64,000 nt of DNA from Steinernema hermaphroditum. Its lineage: Eukaryota; Nematoda; Chromadorea; Rhabditida; Steinernematidae. The notes under the pieces were generated by a model that did not search any database, was not told where the DNA came from, and worked only from the letters and a program-made list of their open reading frames with translations. The stretch covers positions 10,044,001 to 10,108,000 of the forward strand of contig CM059621.1 of NCBI GenBank assembly GCA_030435675.1, written 5' to 3'. A program made the translations under genes and the position numbers. Every line of letters starts with the position of its first letter. The first letter of the stretch is position 1. Of this stretch, positions 1 through 12,817 are shown piece by piece.

Positions 1-3000
1 GGGGGCGCCCTTGATGCCGGGGAGTCCAGATTGTCCGTCGAAGCCGGGCTGTCCGGGGAAGCCGGCGTCTCCCTTCTGGCCGGGGGCTCCCGGGATACCG
101 TCGAGTCCAGGAGCGCCCGATTGTCCTTTGAGGCCAGGGAATCCGGGAGCTCCAGGGTTTCCCTTGGATCCGACGGGTCCTTGGAGACCAGGAGCACCGG
201 GGTAACCGGGTTCGCCCTTCATGCCGGGGAGGCCGTCGAGTCCTCGATCTCCTGGGAGGCCGGGGAGGCCGCTCTCGCCCTTGTCGCCGCGAATGCCGGG
301 GACGCCGCGGGGTCCTTCGGGTCCGGAGGTGCCGGGAGCGCCGGGCTGGCCAGGGAAACCGGGGTTTCCTTTCTCACCATTCAGTCCAGGAAGACCAGGC
401 TGTCCTTCACGTCCTGGAGCGCCAGGATATCCCTAAAAGCGCCGTCAGCTCTGGGGGTGGAGGGGGCGGACTCACGGGTTCACCCTTGAGGCCAGGGAAA
501 CCGGGCGCGCCGTCCATTCCCTTGGATCCGGGGGCGCCTGGACGTCCCATCTTGCCGGGGATTCCAGGAAGTCCTTTCTCTCCGGAGATGCCGGGCTGTC
601 CGTAGCCAGGCACTCCTTGTTCTCCCTTCATGCCGGGCAGTCCTGAGAGTCCGGGGGGTCCTTGGGGTCCGCGCAGACCTGGCTGGCCTGGAAGACCGGC
701 TTCTCCCTTCTGGCCGTCGCGGGCTGCGGGGCCGGGTTCTCCTTTCTCGCCAGGCATTCCATTGAAACCGCGGTCTCCCTTGGTGCCGGGAAGACCGGGA
801 AGTCCGTCCTTGCCGGGCTGGCCAGGGAGGCCAGGGAAGCCCTTCTCTCCAGGGAGGCCGGGAGCACCAACGTCGCCGGTAAGACCCTTCAGGCCGGGGG
901 CGCCAGGGGTGCCGGGGAATCCGGGAGCACCTGAAGTCCGTTACTGTAGCTGGGCGCGCACGCGTCGCGTACCTTTCTCTCCAGGAACTCCAGGGAGTCC
1001 AGGGTTACCCTTTTGGCCGGGGTAGCCAGGCTGGCCGGAGAGTCCATCGGGGCCCGGGGCGCCGGGGAGGCCGGCTTCTCCTTTGAGTCCGCCGGCTCCG
1101 GGAAGACCAGGAAGGCCGTCTTCCCCCTTCTGACCGGCGTAGCCGGGCTGGCCAGGTTCTCCAGAGGGTCCGATGGGTCCTTCCTTTCCTGAAATGGCCG
1201 CGAGAGGATGAGAAGAGGTTGAAACGCCTTACCAGGCAATCCGGGGAGTCCGGGTTCTCCCTTGAGGCCAGGGAATCCAGGAGCTCCTGGAGATCCAGGA
1301 AGTCCGTTGTTTCCGGGGGCGCCAAGAAGGCCGGGGGGTCCGCGAGCTCCTTCGATTCCAGGAAGGCCACCGGGGCCGGGAAGGCCTGTGTCTCCCTTGA
1401 TTCCGGGGAATCCAGGTGGGCCCGGAGGTCCAGTTACGGTGGCTCCGGCTTCACCCTTCTGACCGGGGTATCCGGGCTGTCCGGGACGGCCGGCGTCTCC
1501 TTTCTGTCCAGGCATGCCGGGAAGACCGGGTACTCCTGAAAGAGGCGATGAGCGAAGCGAACGAACAGAAGACACTCACCGTCGATTCCCTTCTCTCCGG
1601 GGACGCCGGGAAGTCCGTCACGGCCGGGGAGGCCAGGCTGGCCCGCGAGGCCCTTGGCTCCGGGCAGACCAGGAAGTCCCGACTGGCCAGGTTCTCCAGG
1701 GACGCCGGGATACCCAGCTTCTCCCTTCGTGCCGGGCATACCGGGCTGCCCGTCTTCTCCGCGGGGTCCGGGCTGCATCTGGTCGAGGGCGGGCGGCGGT
1801 CCGGGAGGTCCCATCTCTCCAGGGGTTCCGGGAAGTCCGGGGAATCCTGCTTCTCCCTTCTGTCCAGGGAAGCCGCTCTGGCCGGGCTGTCCGTAGCCGG
1901 CGTCGCCCTTGAGACCGGGCATGCCGGGTATTCCGTCTTTTCCCGGCTTTCCAGAGAGTCCAGGCAGTCCGGGTTCACCCTACACAAGAAGAAGATCTTC
2001 GTGAGCAGCCAGGATGCGGTACCTTGATTCCGGGCTGTCCGGGGAAACCAGGGGGCCCTTGGGGACCGGCTTGCCCAGGAAGGCCTTCCATTCCAGGGGT
2101 GCCGGGGAAGCCAGCTTCTCCCTTAGCTCCGGCGTATCCAGGAGGTCCCGGGCGCAGATTGAGACGTGTCGGTTCTCCCTTCGGGCCAGGAAGGCCGGGG
2201 AATCCGTCTTTTCCGGGCGGTCCGGGCGGTCCAGCACGGCCGGGGGCTCCTGGGGCGCCATCGTCTCCCTGGTCTCCGGGGGATCCGGGGAGGCCGGGAA
2301 GTCCACGTTCTCCTTGAGGTCCGGGGAGGCCAGGCATCGCCTGGTTTCCCTTCTCTCCCTTGATGCCGGGGGCGCAGAGCGAGCAGGTACCGCCCTTCTC
2401 TCCCTTCTGGCCAGGGATGCCCGGAGCTCCTGGCACTCCGTCGCGACCGTCGTAGCCCTTCGGTCCCAGGGGTCCGCGGGGTCCTGGTGCGCCGGGAAGT
2501 CCGTTCAGCGAGTCTCCGGGTGGCCCTGAAGCAAGGTGAGTTCTGTCTGACACGCGCTACCGTACCTCTGACTCCGGGAAGACCGGGTTCTCCCTTCCTG
2601 CCGGGGGGTCCGTCGAGTCCGGGGCGTCCGTCCTTGCCGGGGATGCCGGGGATGCTCTGTCCGGGGGTGCCGCGTGATCCAGGTTCTCCTTTGGGTCCTG
2701 GCACGCCAGTCAATCCAGGTGGTCCTTGAGGTCCGGGCGAGCCGGGGATGCCGCTGTCGCCTCTGTCTCCCTTCGGGCCCGGAAGACCCTCGAGGCCGGG
2801 CACTCCGGGCTGGCCTGGTCCTCCGGGGAGACCCTGCGGTCCCTGAGGTCCCGGGGCGCCTGAATATCCATCGTTTCCGGGAGGTCCTGGGTTTCCAGGT
2901 CGTCCGGGAAGGCCTGGAGGTCCTGGGGGTCCGTCGGTGAAGTCTCCGCCTCCGGGGGGCCCGGGCGGTCCTTGGTTTCCTTTGGGTCCGTCGCGGCCAG

Positions 3001-5095
3001 AGAAACCGGCTTCTCCCTTCATACCGGGGTGGCCGGGCATGCCTGGAAGGCCGTCGAGACCGCGGTCTCCCTTGTAGCCGGGGGTACCGGGCATGCCGGG
3101 GCGTCCCTCCTTTCCCTAAATCGCCGCTTTAGGCCTGCTCTCTCCGAGCTGCACTCACTCTAGCGCCGCTGGTTCCGGGCAGACCCTTCTCTCCCTTCAT
3201 GCCAGGTAGTCCAGGCTGGCCCGGAAGACCCGACACTCCAGGGAATCCACGCTCTCCGACGTCGCCGGGCTCTCCCTAAATCGTCCTCCGATTAGACATT
3301 ACCGTAGTCGAAGCAGAACGTGCAAGTGCATCCTACACTACTCTCTACTCTACTCTCCGCTCAAAAGTCCTGTTCTCAATTTATGGTCATGCAAAGCGGT
3401 GATTAGGGATTACGGTAGCCGGGCAGCCACGAGCGCGCACACGCATGTTATTCGAAAAGCGATTAGAAGCGACTGCGGCGGCAGCGAACCTTCTCTCCCT
3501 TGGGGCCGAGCGCGCCCTGGGGTCCAACGATGGTGCCCTTGGCTCCGGTGCTCGCGACGGGGCCGGGCGGTCCTTGCAGACCTGGTGGTCCCCGGTCTCC
3601 CTAAAAGTGCAAAGTGAGGAAAGTATTAACCTTGGCGCCCTTGTCGCCGGGCAATCCTCGCGGTCCGACGATGGACCCGCTGCCTGTGAACTCGCGGGGC
3701 CCTGGCGGGCCGGGGGGTCCCGGCTGGCCCATGTCTCCCTGGAAACACCGATGAGACGACGAACGAACACAAAACGAGAGGGACACACACAGGAGATACA
3801 GTACCCTGCCCCCCCCCATCAACGCAGCAACTTACAGGATCTCCCTTGGGGCCGATGCTTCCGATTCCGGGGTTTCCGGGCATTCCCTGCAGACCGGGGG
3901 GTCCGCGCACTCCCTAAACACTCTTACGTTGTCTCCGCTCCTTCTGTCGCCACCTACGGTAGGTCCGATGTCTCCGGGATCTCCCTTCTCTCCGGGAAAT
4001 CCGTCGCGTCCGGGAGCTCCGGGCAGGCCGGGCATTCCGGGGAATCCGGCGTCTCCCTGAACAGCCCATATTTCCAGTCCCGTCTTGGCACTACCGTACC
4101 TTCTCTCCGGGAGCTCCAGCGTATCCGATGGCGGGTTCTCCCTTCAGTCCAGGGACACCGGGGGCTCCGGGGAATCCGGGCATTCCAGGGGGTCCGGGCA
4201 GGCCGGGAGCGCCAGCAAGACCGTCGGTTCCGTTGCATCCGTCCCAGCCGGGGGCACCAGGGGGTCCAGGCTCTCCGGGGCGTCCGTCGGAGCCATCGTT
4301 TCCGGGGAACCCAGGCACACCGACCGGGCCGCGGTCGCCCTTAGGACCCTGCGGTCCCGGCGGGCCTTGAGCGCCCTTCTGACCCTTCATACCCGTGGGT
4401 CCTTCGGGTCCAGGGAAGCCGCGGATTCCGGGGGATCCAGGGGGTCCTCGGGGGCCGGGCATGCCCATGCTGCCTTTCTCTCCGACGCAAAAGCAGCCGC
4501 GCTGTGTGCAGTCCCTGCATGTCGCTTGCTGAAACGTTCGGTTAAGGCCGGTGCACCCGAGTGTAAAGCGTTTTTTCGGTTCCGGTGACTCATCGTCGGT
4601 ATCGACTGCCTCCCTCGGCCCGACAGTGCTGTTTAAAAATAAATGCCAACGCCGGCGTTAGGCAATTAATATCGGCCGTTGCCGCCGATCACAGTTGTCG
4701 CGCCGAGGCGAGGGGCTGGCTGGAGACGCGGGTCAGGTGTGTGCGCTATGGACCCGGCGCTTCTCGGGACCCATTGTACGACCGTATCCTGTGGGCTTCG
4801 CGCGTGACCCTCGGACGCCCAGATGTACACGCCGAAACGTTGTAAACAAGTGGAGTCGACGTCTGCTCGCCAGAAGACCGCCACAAACAGTCGCGCCACA
4901 GGCCTTGACTCGACAGTCGCCGGATTAGGATCTCAAGGGCCGTCGTGGATCCAGAGGACTCAGAAGACTTACCGAATCTACTTGAGAGAAGACGAAGAGT
5001 AGAGTGAGTGCGAGAACCGCCGGCCTGAAAGGGTATTCAGAGAAGCGGGGGCGCGGGGCATACCGGAGGGGCGCGGCGGCGAACGGTAGTCGCAT
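1..5095 (-). CDS. Type IV collagen alpha chain, N-terminal 1308 residues (3' end outside window)
   Basis: Basement-membrane network collagen, secreted through the ER. I join 14 exons by eye: 5095-4973, 4528-4100, 4056-3958, 3913-3836, 3738-3631, 3600-3490, 3275-3159, 3115-2566, 2525-2023, 1979-1580, 1535-1233, 1188-973, 930-476, 432-1; all phases agree. Exon 1 encodes a hydrophobic leader ([12 protein letters not shown]). Exon 2 starts with a Cys-rich 7S-type segment ([11 protein letters not shown]), then Gly-X-Y repeats begin. The triple helix has short interruptions, including CSLC in exon 9 and a conserved-looking GCNGTDG stretch in exon 2, both typical of collagen IV. The NC1 domain is not in the window. 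Two introns begin GTACGGTA. Collagen IV identity is firm; alpha1 versus alpha2 cannot be settled here, and the ATG in exon 1 is inferred from frame and leader. Confidence 0.93.
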
Positions 5096-8000
5096 GGTCG
5101 GCTGTGGGAGCCGAGGATTCGCGAGTCCGTCTTCCTCTTCCGCGACGAGGGGAGACGACGACGAGACGAAGTCCCGTTACTCTCCGTCAAAGCGAATGTA
5201 ATGTCGTCGCCGCGTCTTCGGCCCGACGGGTAGCCGTGGGCACGAGCCTCCGCGGGCGGGGCGCCGCCGTTGGCCCCGCCCCAGGGCCGGCGGAGGCACC
5301 GTAATCCGCGCGGCGATCGATCGCGATCGGGACGATTCTGGCGGCCTCGGCGAGGTCTGCGGCGCAAACAGAGCGGCACAACAGCTTCGACGGCGACAGA
5401 TGGCGCTTTCCGAAGCCTCGGTGATTCCGTAAACAACGACTTCGGGCCCGGAGCCGCCGCCTCGGTACTTCGCCCTTTTTTCGATCTCCCGCTCCATTGT
5501 AAATGTACTTTGCATATCGCCGTCGAGGGCGCTGGCACGGCTGCCGACGGCGGTCGTATAGAGGACGGTGGAGGGAAGGAGGGGGCAGAGGACCATCGCC
5601 GAAGGTGTCCGGTGGCCACTCCGATCGGGCGCCGATGTTTTGATCGATGAAAAAGCCGCGGCGCTTAGTCATTTGAATATTCGTCGGCCTCCATTTAAAC
5701 GACGCCGCTTACAACACCCGAAAGGAAGCGGGTACGGTACAGGCTGCGCAGGAGAGGGCCGAGTTGGCGCTGAAGTCCTTTCGAGGAGATTAGACTCTGG
5801 ACGAGGCCCCCTCGAAACGCGTCGAATTCACTTCGAAGTAGTCGAGACAAAGGTGTGGAGAAAGGTCGGCCCTTGCAAGGACCGGAGAAGAAGCTAGATC
5901 GTGTTCTAGGACTTGAATGTGTTCTTTGAATGCACTAGCGAGAAGTGGATTCCTGTTTGCCCTGCGAAAGTTCCTCATGAGTGCTCTACTTGCTTCCAGC
6001 TTCACTCAAAACGGCGATTAATCTCCCACAGAGTGCACCTCCCCGACTCGGAGCAACTCAAAACGAGCAGCTCGAGACGAAGCGCCAACAGGCGCCGCAC
6101 CACAATAAGAGGACACATTTTGTGTATTTCGCTCCTCGGACGGCGAGTGAGCGCCGTTCAAGCGCCCCGTGTTCCTGTTTGTGCCAAAGTAAAAACAAAA
6201 GACTTCGTACACCGCCGCTGACTCATCATCGGCCCTTCGGGGCGAAACGTGGAAAGACCCCTGCAGATCCCTCTGCTGCTGCAGGATCTTCTTGTTTGCA
6301 GCTCAGCTGTAGCGAGTCCTCAGAGGTCGCGATTCGTCATCTTGGAAAGTGCAAATGTGTTGCGAGTGTTTACGCAAAGACGATGCATATAATAAGGGCC
6401 AAATGCTCTATAAACATTTGTCGGATTAGCGGCGGTGCAGCGCGCGATCGTCTAAACAAAAACTCGCGCCGATCGGGTTGACCCGACGGTCGGCGCTTGA
6501 GGGGCCGCGACCGGCGCTGAGACCGAAAGTTGCAATTCGCAGTGTAATGGCCGCCACTGATCAATTGTTTCGCGAAGCGGACAGAACGAAAAAACGGGGA
6601 TCGGCATCGATTCGGTCGGGAGCCGGCACGAGATCAATTCACTTCCTTTTTTCCCCTCGATGGGTTCCCGGAAAGCGCTCCGCGAAGGCACCTCGCGTCC
6701 CTCCGAAAAACAGGCCTCTGATGGATGGCTCTTACGGATAAGCACCGACCGATTCCCGAGACAGAAGTCTCCAAATAGAGTGTCCGGTAGACAGAAGAAG
6801 TGCTGTCTGTAGGCAGCTCTGGTAGATTGGAGTTGACATGGCTCTCAGTGTTTTGGTCTCACAACGAAGCGCCTGGAGGCGCGCGTTCCGGAGTCTCTAT
6901 TCTGGGAGAGTCTTTCTTCCATCAGTGCGATGGCTTGTTTTTTTTGAGAAATTGTTTAGGATAACCACTGTTATGATATTTGCGCTTTCGAGGGTCATTT
7001 CCTCACCCAGACGTGTACTTCCCTGAATCACTCTGTTCTGTCTGTACTCAAGTGACTTATTGTTTTTCCCTTTTGGGATGAGGTCTGCTTCACTGTATGC
7101 AAAACGCTGCCATCGCCTGATCCTGACCACGATCACTTGGCGCGTCTCGGCAGCTTTATGGTCCACTCTCGCATGCCGTGTTCTAGTGTGGTCGAATACA
7201 CTCTGGATCCAAGGAGATGTCCGTACTCCAGAGAGTATCTCTGGAAGAACCGCCAACCGAGGGCACGCTCTTCAACTCAGTATCTGACCGCGACTTGGGT
7301 GTAATCAGTTAGGAAATTCGTGGAATTCCGGGTCGCAGCGTGCATGTCAAGCCTCTTAAGGGCCATTTATAGTCTGCGCGACACAAAACCCCTTTTTTGT
7401 GTCGCTTAGCTTGTCTACGCGTGACTATGTACGCAAAACCAAATAAAACTGCACAGTGATGATGCTTTCGTATCGGGATATAAAATCATCAGCATAAAAA
7501 TTTTTTAGGTTGACTTTGCGTAGGTTAACTTAACTGTCGCTTAGCTTCAACTTGACTGTCGCGCAGCTGTGTCGCGTAGCTAAGCGACAGTCAAGTTAAA
7601 GCTAAGCGACAGTTAAGTTAACCTACATGTCATGTCCCACAATTTTTTTCTTTTGATGGTTTGATAGCCCGATCCGAAAGCATCATGACTGTGCAGTTTT
7701 ATTTGGTTTTACATATATAGTCACGCGTAGACAAGCTAAGCGACACAAACAAGGGGGTTTTGTGTCGCGCAGACTATAAATGGCCCTTTAAGGGTGTCCT
7801 GTCCAGTCTTCATGTTGGTTTCTCTGTTTTCAGAAGATGGTCGTGAACTCCGTCACCGTACTCCGAGCGTACGATTGCCGATAAGATGCCTAAGCCACCG
7901 TACACTGCTTGTGCTCCTTCCGTGGTGGATGGACGGAGACCTGGCCCGACAGGAAATGCTCCAGCTTGCTCGAAGCTGCAGTGACTACAGAAGCAGCAGG

Positions 8001-9350
8001 CTGAAAATGCCCGTCCACCCTTGAGCCCACTTCTCTGACTGTTCGATAGTCCACCCTCCCTAAAGACTCTTTCCCCAGTAGCCTCAAACAGAGAAGTGTT
8101 TTTGCAGTGTGCACAAAGTCGCTTTTCTATTACGGTTACTCTGCGATAAACAAACGTCAACGTGACTTCTCCGCCTTCACTGGAAGGCGTTTCGTCTCTC
8201 GGGTCGTCCTCTGTTTTTTGTAAGTGCACGTGGTCGTCAACTCGGTCACAGCGCATCATGGACGCGTCTTTGTCCGGAGTACGGTAGCCAGTTGGTTGTT
8301 ATGGGAAGTGCATCGCCGCCCGTGGGGCTCCTTCTCCCTCTGGATTGCACACAGACGGCTTCCTCGGAATCCAGTCAGCGCTCTTGGTCGCTTTGATGTG
8401 CTTCGTGGATCCCACGGGGCAAAGGCCCTTCGATGGCCGACGTATGCAGCGGCGCGGCGCGCGGAGAAGCTGGCGACGGCGCCGTCGATCGCGTTCTCAA
8501 AAGTTGTTTGTTCCGATGTTTGCGATTTGTGATCGGCCGAGGAGAACCTTCGTCCCTGTTTTCGATCTCTTCGGCGAAAGACGTTCGCCACGCTCGCTTC
8601 ACGTGGCTTCGCCAGAGTCACATTTTCGTTAATCGCCGCCGATTTCTGCCATTTGCTGTTTACTCAGCCGATCGGCGCTGGATTCGGCCAAAGCGGTCGA
8701 GAGGCGCACTTCCATCCTTCCTTGATCCCGGATCAGCTCGGCGATCTTCTTATCGGGATTCGACGCCAGGAAACGCCTCTGAGTCCGCGCATTGTCCCCA
8801 CCCGTCGGCCATTCTCTTCGACGTCTATTCCGCCTTCGATACGTCTCCGAAGACGTCTCGAAGGCGTTTTTTATTCCGCTTTTTAATCTGTCTGTCCGAG
8901 AAGATTGCGGTGCGTGGAGGCGGCGGCGCAGATTCGGCCGAAAATCGAAATCGGCGCTGATTAGATAAGATCGACGACGGCAGACATCTCTGGGCGACCG
9001 AAGGCGTCGTGGCTCTGATCCGGAGCCTGTGAGTGATGGTGTTGACTGCGACGCTTCCCGGGTTCCCTCGGAGGTGCACTCTTGATCACCAGTCGGCCTC
9101 TTGTTTTCATCGTAAACGGTTTAGGGCCACTAGGCGGCCTTGGCTCCCTTCTCCGTGGCGTCGTCGCGTCCTCGGGTGACTCACGTGGCGAATTGCGGCA
9201 CTAATCGAGTCGCTAATCGTCCGTATTCCCCTACATTCGCCATTTAATCGCTAATCTGCACGCGACTCCGCTTTCTCTCCGTCTTACGTCCGCTTCCGTC
9301 GCGGGCACACCTAACGAGTCACGCGGACGTTCTCTGAGGCTTCGTTACAG
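5096..9350. other. Gene-free divergent intergenic region
   Basis: This 4.2 kb lies between the 5' ends of the collagen IV gene (-) and AMP deaminase (+). I see open frames in its GC-rich first kilobase, but none has splice support, domain character or recognisable similarity. The only clear structure is the inverted-repeat element at 7360-7787. It probably holds both promoters; no TATA box or other control site is convincing. Confidence 0.55.
7360..7787. mobile_element. 428-bp inverted-repeat MITE with TTAA flanks (piggyBac-like)
   Basis: The two halves are near-perfect inverted repeats starting GGGCCATTTATAGTC and ending with its complement. They include inverted copies of a tract around CACGCGTAGACAAGCTAAGCG. 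TTAA lies immediately outside both ends (7356-7359 and 7788-7791), the target duplication expected of piggyBac-type elements. The centre repeats AGCTAAGCGACAGT in both orientations. There is no coding capacity. A related end, TTAAGGGCCAGTTATAG, occurs near 51363. Confidence 0.8.
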
Positions 9351-12300
9351 ATGAGTTCCCGGAAAGGAGCGTTTAGGAACTCGCCCCCATCCGTCAATTT
9401 CTTCACCTCCGTCGACGAAGAGAATTCGGACCTCAGTGAAGCGGCGACCGTGGAGCGCGCCGAGGAGCGTCGTCTGGAGCAGCTGAAGAGGATGAGCGCT
9501 CAGGACAACGCCACGCTGAGTATCCGCTGCCCGGGTGCCCCCCTAATCGGTGATCTTTCAGAGTCCGTCGACTCGGAGATCTTCGACAACGGGCCGTTCC
9601 AGCAGGGCTTCCACAGCAGCGGCGTCAACGGCCATGTCGTCTCGTCGCCCTTCGAGATCTCTCACTACCCGATCGAGATCCAGGAGAACAAGATCGCCTT
9701 ACAGCGCCAGATCTCCCACCGGTAACCCCTTGGTCCTCCTTTCTCTCCCTCTTTCCACAGCGGAGGTCGTCTGCCACGTTTTGTGATGGCTCGATCCTAA
9801 CTGATTTCCGTGTTTACAGCGGCGGCAAAGGCTGTCGGCGATGGTCTTGCGCGTGAGTTCTCTTAGTCCTCGTCTCGTGGTTGTCCGTCCGTGCTGTCCC
9901 TTTCCTGCCCCCTCTTCCCAGGATGATCTCCGAGTCTTTCCTTTAAACTCGTCAGAGGGAGAACAGCATGCGACGCACCCTCCCCGACGCCTCTGAGCAT
10001 TTTTTGCAGGGCGCGTCTGGAGTCCTCCACATGCCAGGAACGCGACTTGATGTGCCTGTCGCCCCTCTCGGGCCACGGAATCGCCGAGGAGCTGGAGCGG
10101 GAGTGTCTCTCCCCGCAGCACATCGAGATGCACACCTTCCGCGACGCCATCGACGTCAACTACCAGCGGATGGCCCTCACCGGCGAGGAGCTCTCCGGGG
10201 TGCCCCTCGAGGACCTGAAAACCGCCTCGGCGCTCATCATCGAGGCGCTAAAGCTCCGCGAGGAGTACATGGACCGCATCGGGTGCCACTTCCCCGCCAC
10301 CACGAAGCACTTCCTCAGCGGCCACTTCCCCCGCAACCTCCCCAAGTATCGCAAGAAGAACACGGAACAAAGTGAGTCCCTCTACCGTAGTTCTAAAGGA
10401 CCTTTTGTTCCGCCGTGCTCCCCTAAGCGCTAACGCGATCGCCTTCAGACGGATTCCTCTGTAAGTCCTCATGAGCGCACTGTCGTTGTGGCATCTCGTG
10501 TCGTCCGCACTCGCGCGGCACCCGCGCGCACTCCTGTCCTTTCTTGGCCCGACTCATCGGAGACGTTTAGATGTCGAGCCCCCTGTCGAGCCGCCCCGGG
10601 CCTCTCCCGATGACCTAGACGGTGTCGGTGGTAAGCGTAGCGTAGCCCTAACAGAGCTAACCGCCAGCCCCATTTTAACCCCCACTACCGTAGTCCCACA
10701 AGTCGGCGCATGCTTCTCTCTTTAACTCGGCGTCTGCACGACCGCCGCACTCCCCTAAACTGCATCCTTCAGCCGCTAACACCTCGTTCCACCCGCCAGA
10801 GCCCCCGGTGGACCACTGGGGTCTCAACGACCCCCTCCCGACGTTTCCAGTCGTCTACCGCCTCGAGCGGAAGCACGGCGTCACGCAAATCCTCGGCGCC
10901 GACGGCGAGCTCGTCGACACCTTCAGACCCTACTATATTTCCAAGGACAAGTTCCTCAAGGACACGGAGCGCCTCATCTTCATGATCACCGACGGCCCCC
11001 TGTGAGTGCGTCCTCCAGGTCCCCCACCACGCCCCTTCAGAAAGAGCTTCTGCTACCGGCGCCTGAAGTACCTGGAGAACAAATTCCAGTTGCACGTGCT
11101 CCTCAACGAGCTCCGCGAGCTTCACGAGCAGAAAAGCGTGCCGCACCGCGATTTCTACAACATCCGGAAGGTGGACACGCACATCCACGCCGCCAGCTCG
11201 ATGAACCAGAAGCACCTGCTGCGCTTCATCAAGAAGAAGATGAAGACCGAGGCGGACACGGTCGTCCTCGAGAAGGTGAGTGCCTTTGATTCTGACCTGA
11301 CGACGCTTCTGCAGAACGGGAAACAGACGACGCTGCGCGAGGTGTTCGAGGGCCTCGGCATCTCCGCCTACGACCTCTCGGTGGACATGCTGGACGTACA
11401 CGCCGACAGGAATATGTTCCACCGCTTCGACAAGTTCAACGCGAAGTACAACCCGGTGGGCGAGAGCACGCTCCGCGAGATCTTCATCAAAACGGACAAC
11501 TTCGTCGACGGCAAGTACTTCGCCGAGGTGCTCAAGGAGGTGCTCTCCGACCTCGAGGACAGCAAGTACCAGCAGACGGAGCCACGCCTTTCTATCTACG
11601 GCCGCAGTAAGGACGAGTGGGACAAGCTGGCCCACTGGGCCATCTCCCACGACGTTTGGTCACCCAACGCCCGCTGGATGGTGCAGATCCCGCGACTCTA
11701 GTGAGTCCCCTCACCGCTACCGTACTCAACCCCTCCCCCCTTCAGTGACATCTACAAGGCGAAGAAGATGATCAAAAACTTCGACGTCATCCTCGACAAC
11801 GTCTTCACGCCCCTCTTCGAGGTCACCAACGACCCCGCCTCGCACCCCGACCTCCACCGCTTCCTCCAGATGGTCTCCGGCATTGATTCCGTCGACGACG
11901 AGTCCAAGCATGAGTACGTCCAGGTGAGCCGTCGTCGTGTGTGGTCCCACCTGGCGCTTTCAGTTCGACCGCTCGACGGCGCAGCCCGAGTTCTACGTCG
12001 ACTCGGAGAACCCGCCCTACAGCTACTATCTCTACTACATGTACGCCAACATTACCGTACTTAACGCGTTCCGGCGCGCACGCGGTCTCAACACGTTCGC
12101 CCTGAGGCCGCACTGCGGCGAGGCGGGTCACGTAAACCACCTGGTGGCGGGCTACCTCACCTCGGAGAGCATCTCGCACGGCCTGCTGCTGCGGAAGGTG
12201 CCTGTGCTACAGTACCTCTTCTACCTGTCGCAGATGGGCATCGCGATGTCACCCCTCTCCAACAACTCCCTCTTCATCTCCTACAACCGTAACCCGCTCC

Positions 12301-12721
12301 CCGAGTACCTGATGAAGGGCCTCAACGTCTCCCTCTCCACCGACGACCCCCTCCAGTTCCACTTCACCAAGGAGGCCCTCATGGAGGAGTACAGTATCGC
12401 CGCACAGGTCTGGAAGCTCTCCAGCTGCGACATGTGCGAGCTGGCGCGCAACAGCGTCCTCCAGAGCGGCTTCGAGGACAAGGCAGGTCCCGCCCCTCCC
12501 CGGCCCCCTACATTCCCTCGCTTATAGGTGAAAATCCATTGGCTGGGACCGAGCTACCGGGAGGAGGGCGTCATCGGCAACGACGTCTCCCGCACCAACG
12601 TCCCCGACATCCGCGTAAGTCCCCCTTGACCTGCCCCTCCAAGCGTGACCTTCAGGTCAGCTACCGCTACGAAGCGATGGTCGACGAGCTGACGAACCTT
12701 TTCCGCACCAAGCACCTCTAA
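9351..12721 (+). CDS. AMPD: AMP deaminase
   Basis: Cytosolic AMP aminohydrolase (AMP to IMP plus ammonia) of the purine nucleotide cycle. Exons: 9351-9721, 9820-9852, 10010-10371, 10800-11001, 11041-11275, 11315-11700, 11746-11923, 11964-12482, 12528-12614, 12656-12721; the joined frame gives 812 residues. The metal site is seen as VDTHIHAA (His about 370 and 372), His in RPHCGEAG (about 639), ISHG (about 661) and [10 protein letters not shown] (Asp pair about 716-717). The N-terminal 200 residues are divergent, as in the family. Most introns are about 40 nt; that after residue K in GFEDK has a GC-AG boundary (12483-12527). An acceptor-like TTACAG directly abuts the ATG, suggesting trans-splicing or a 5' UTR intron. 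AATAAA at 12812 is a likely poly(A) signal. Confidence 0.95.
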
Positions 12722-12817
12722 CTCCCGCGCGGAGACGTCTAAGTGGGCGCCACGGCTCCTCCGACAGAGTCACCAAAGTTCTTAAAGTTTTATTAAATAT
12801 GCCCTCTGTCGAATAAA

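Noticed and set aside
11..3163. Plus-strand Pro/Gly/Ser-rich open frames across 1-3200
   Set aside because: They are antisense shadows of the collagen Gly-X-Y repeats; the minus frames alone have consistent exon phases.
4978..5672. Overlapping frames up to 213 residues upstream of the collagen start
   Set aside because: GC-rich composition gives long frames on both strands; none shows splice sites, domains or family similarity.
10449..10460. 12-nt micro-exon between splice-like signals in AMP deaminase
   Set aside because: Including it creates TAG at the next junction; skipping it gives the conserved frame (EQKPPVDHWG).
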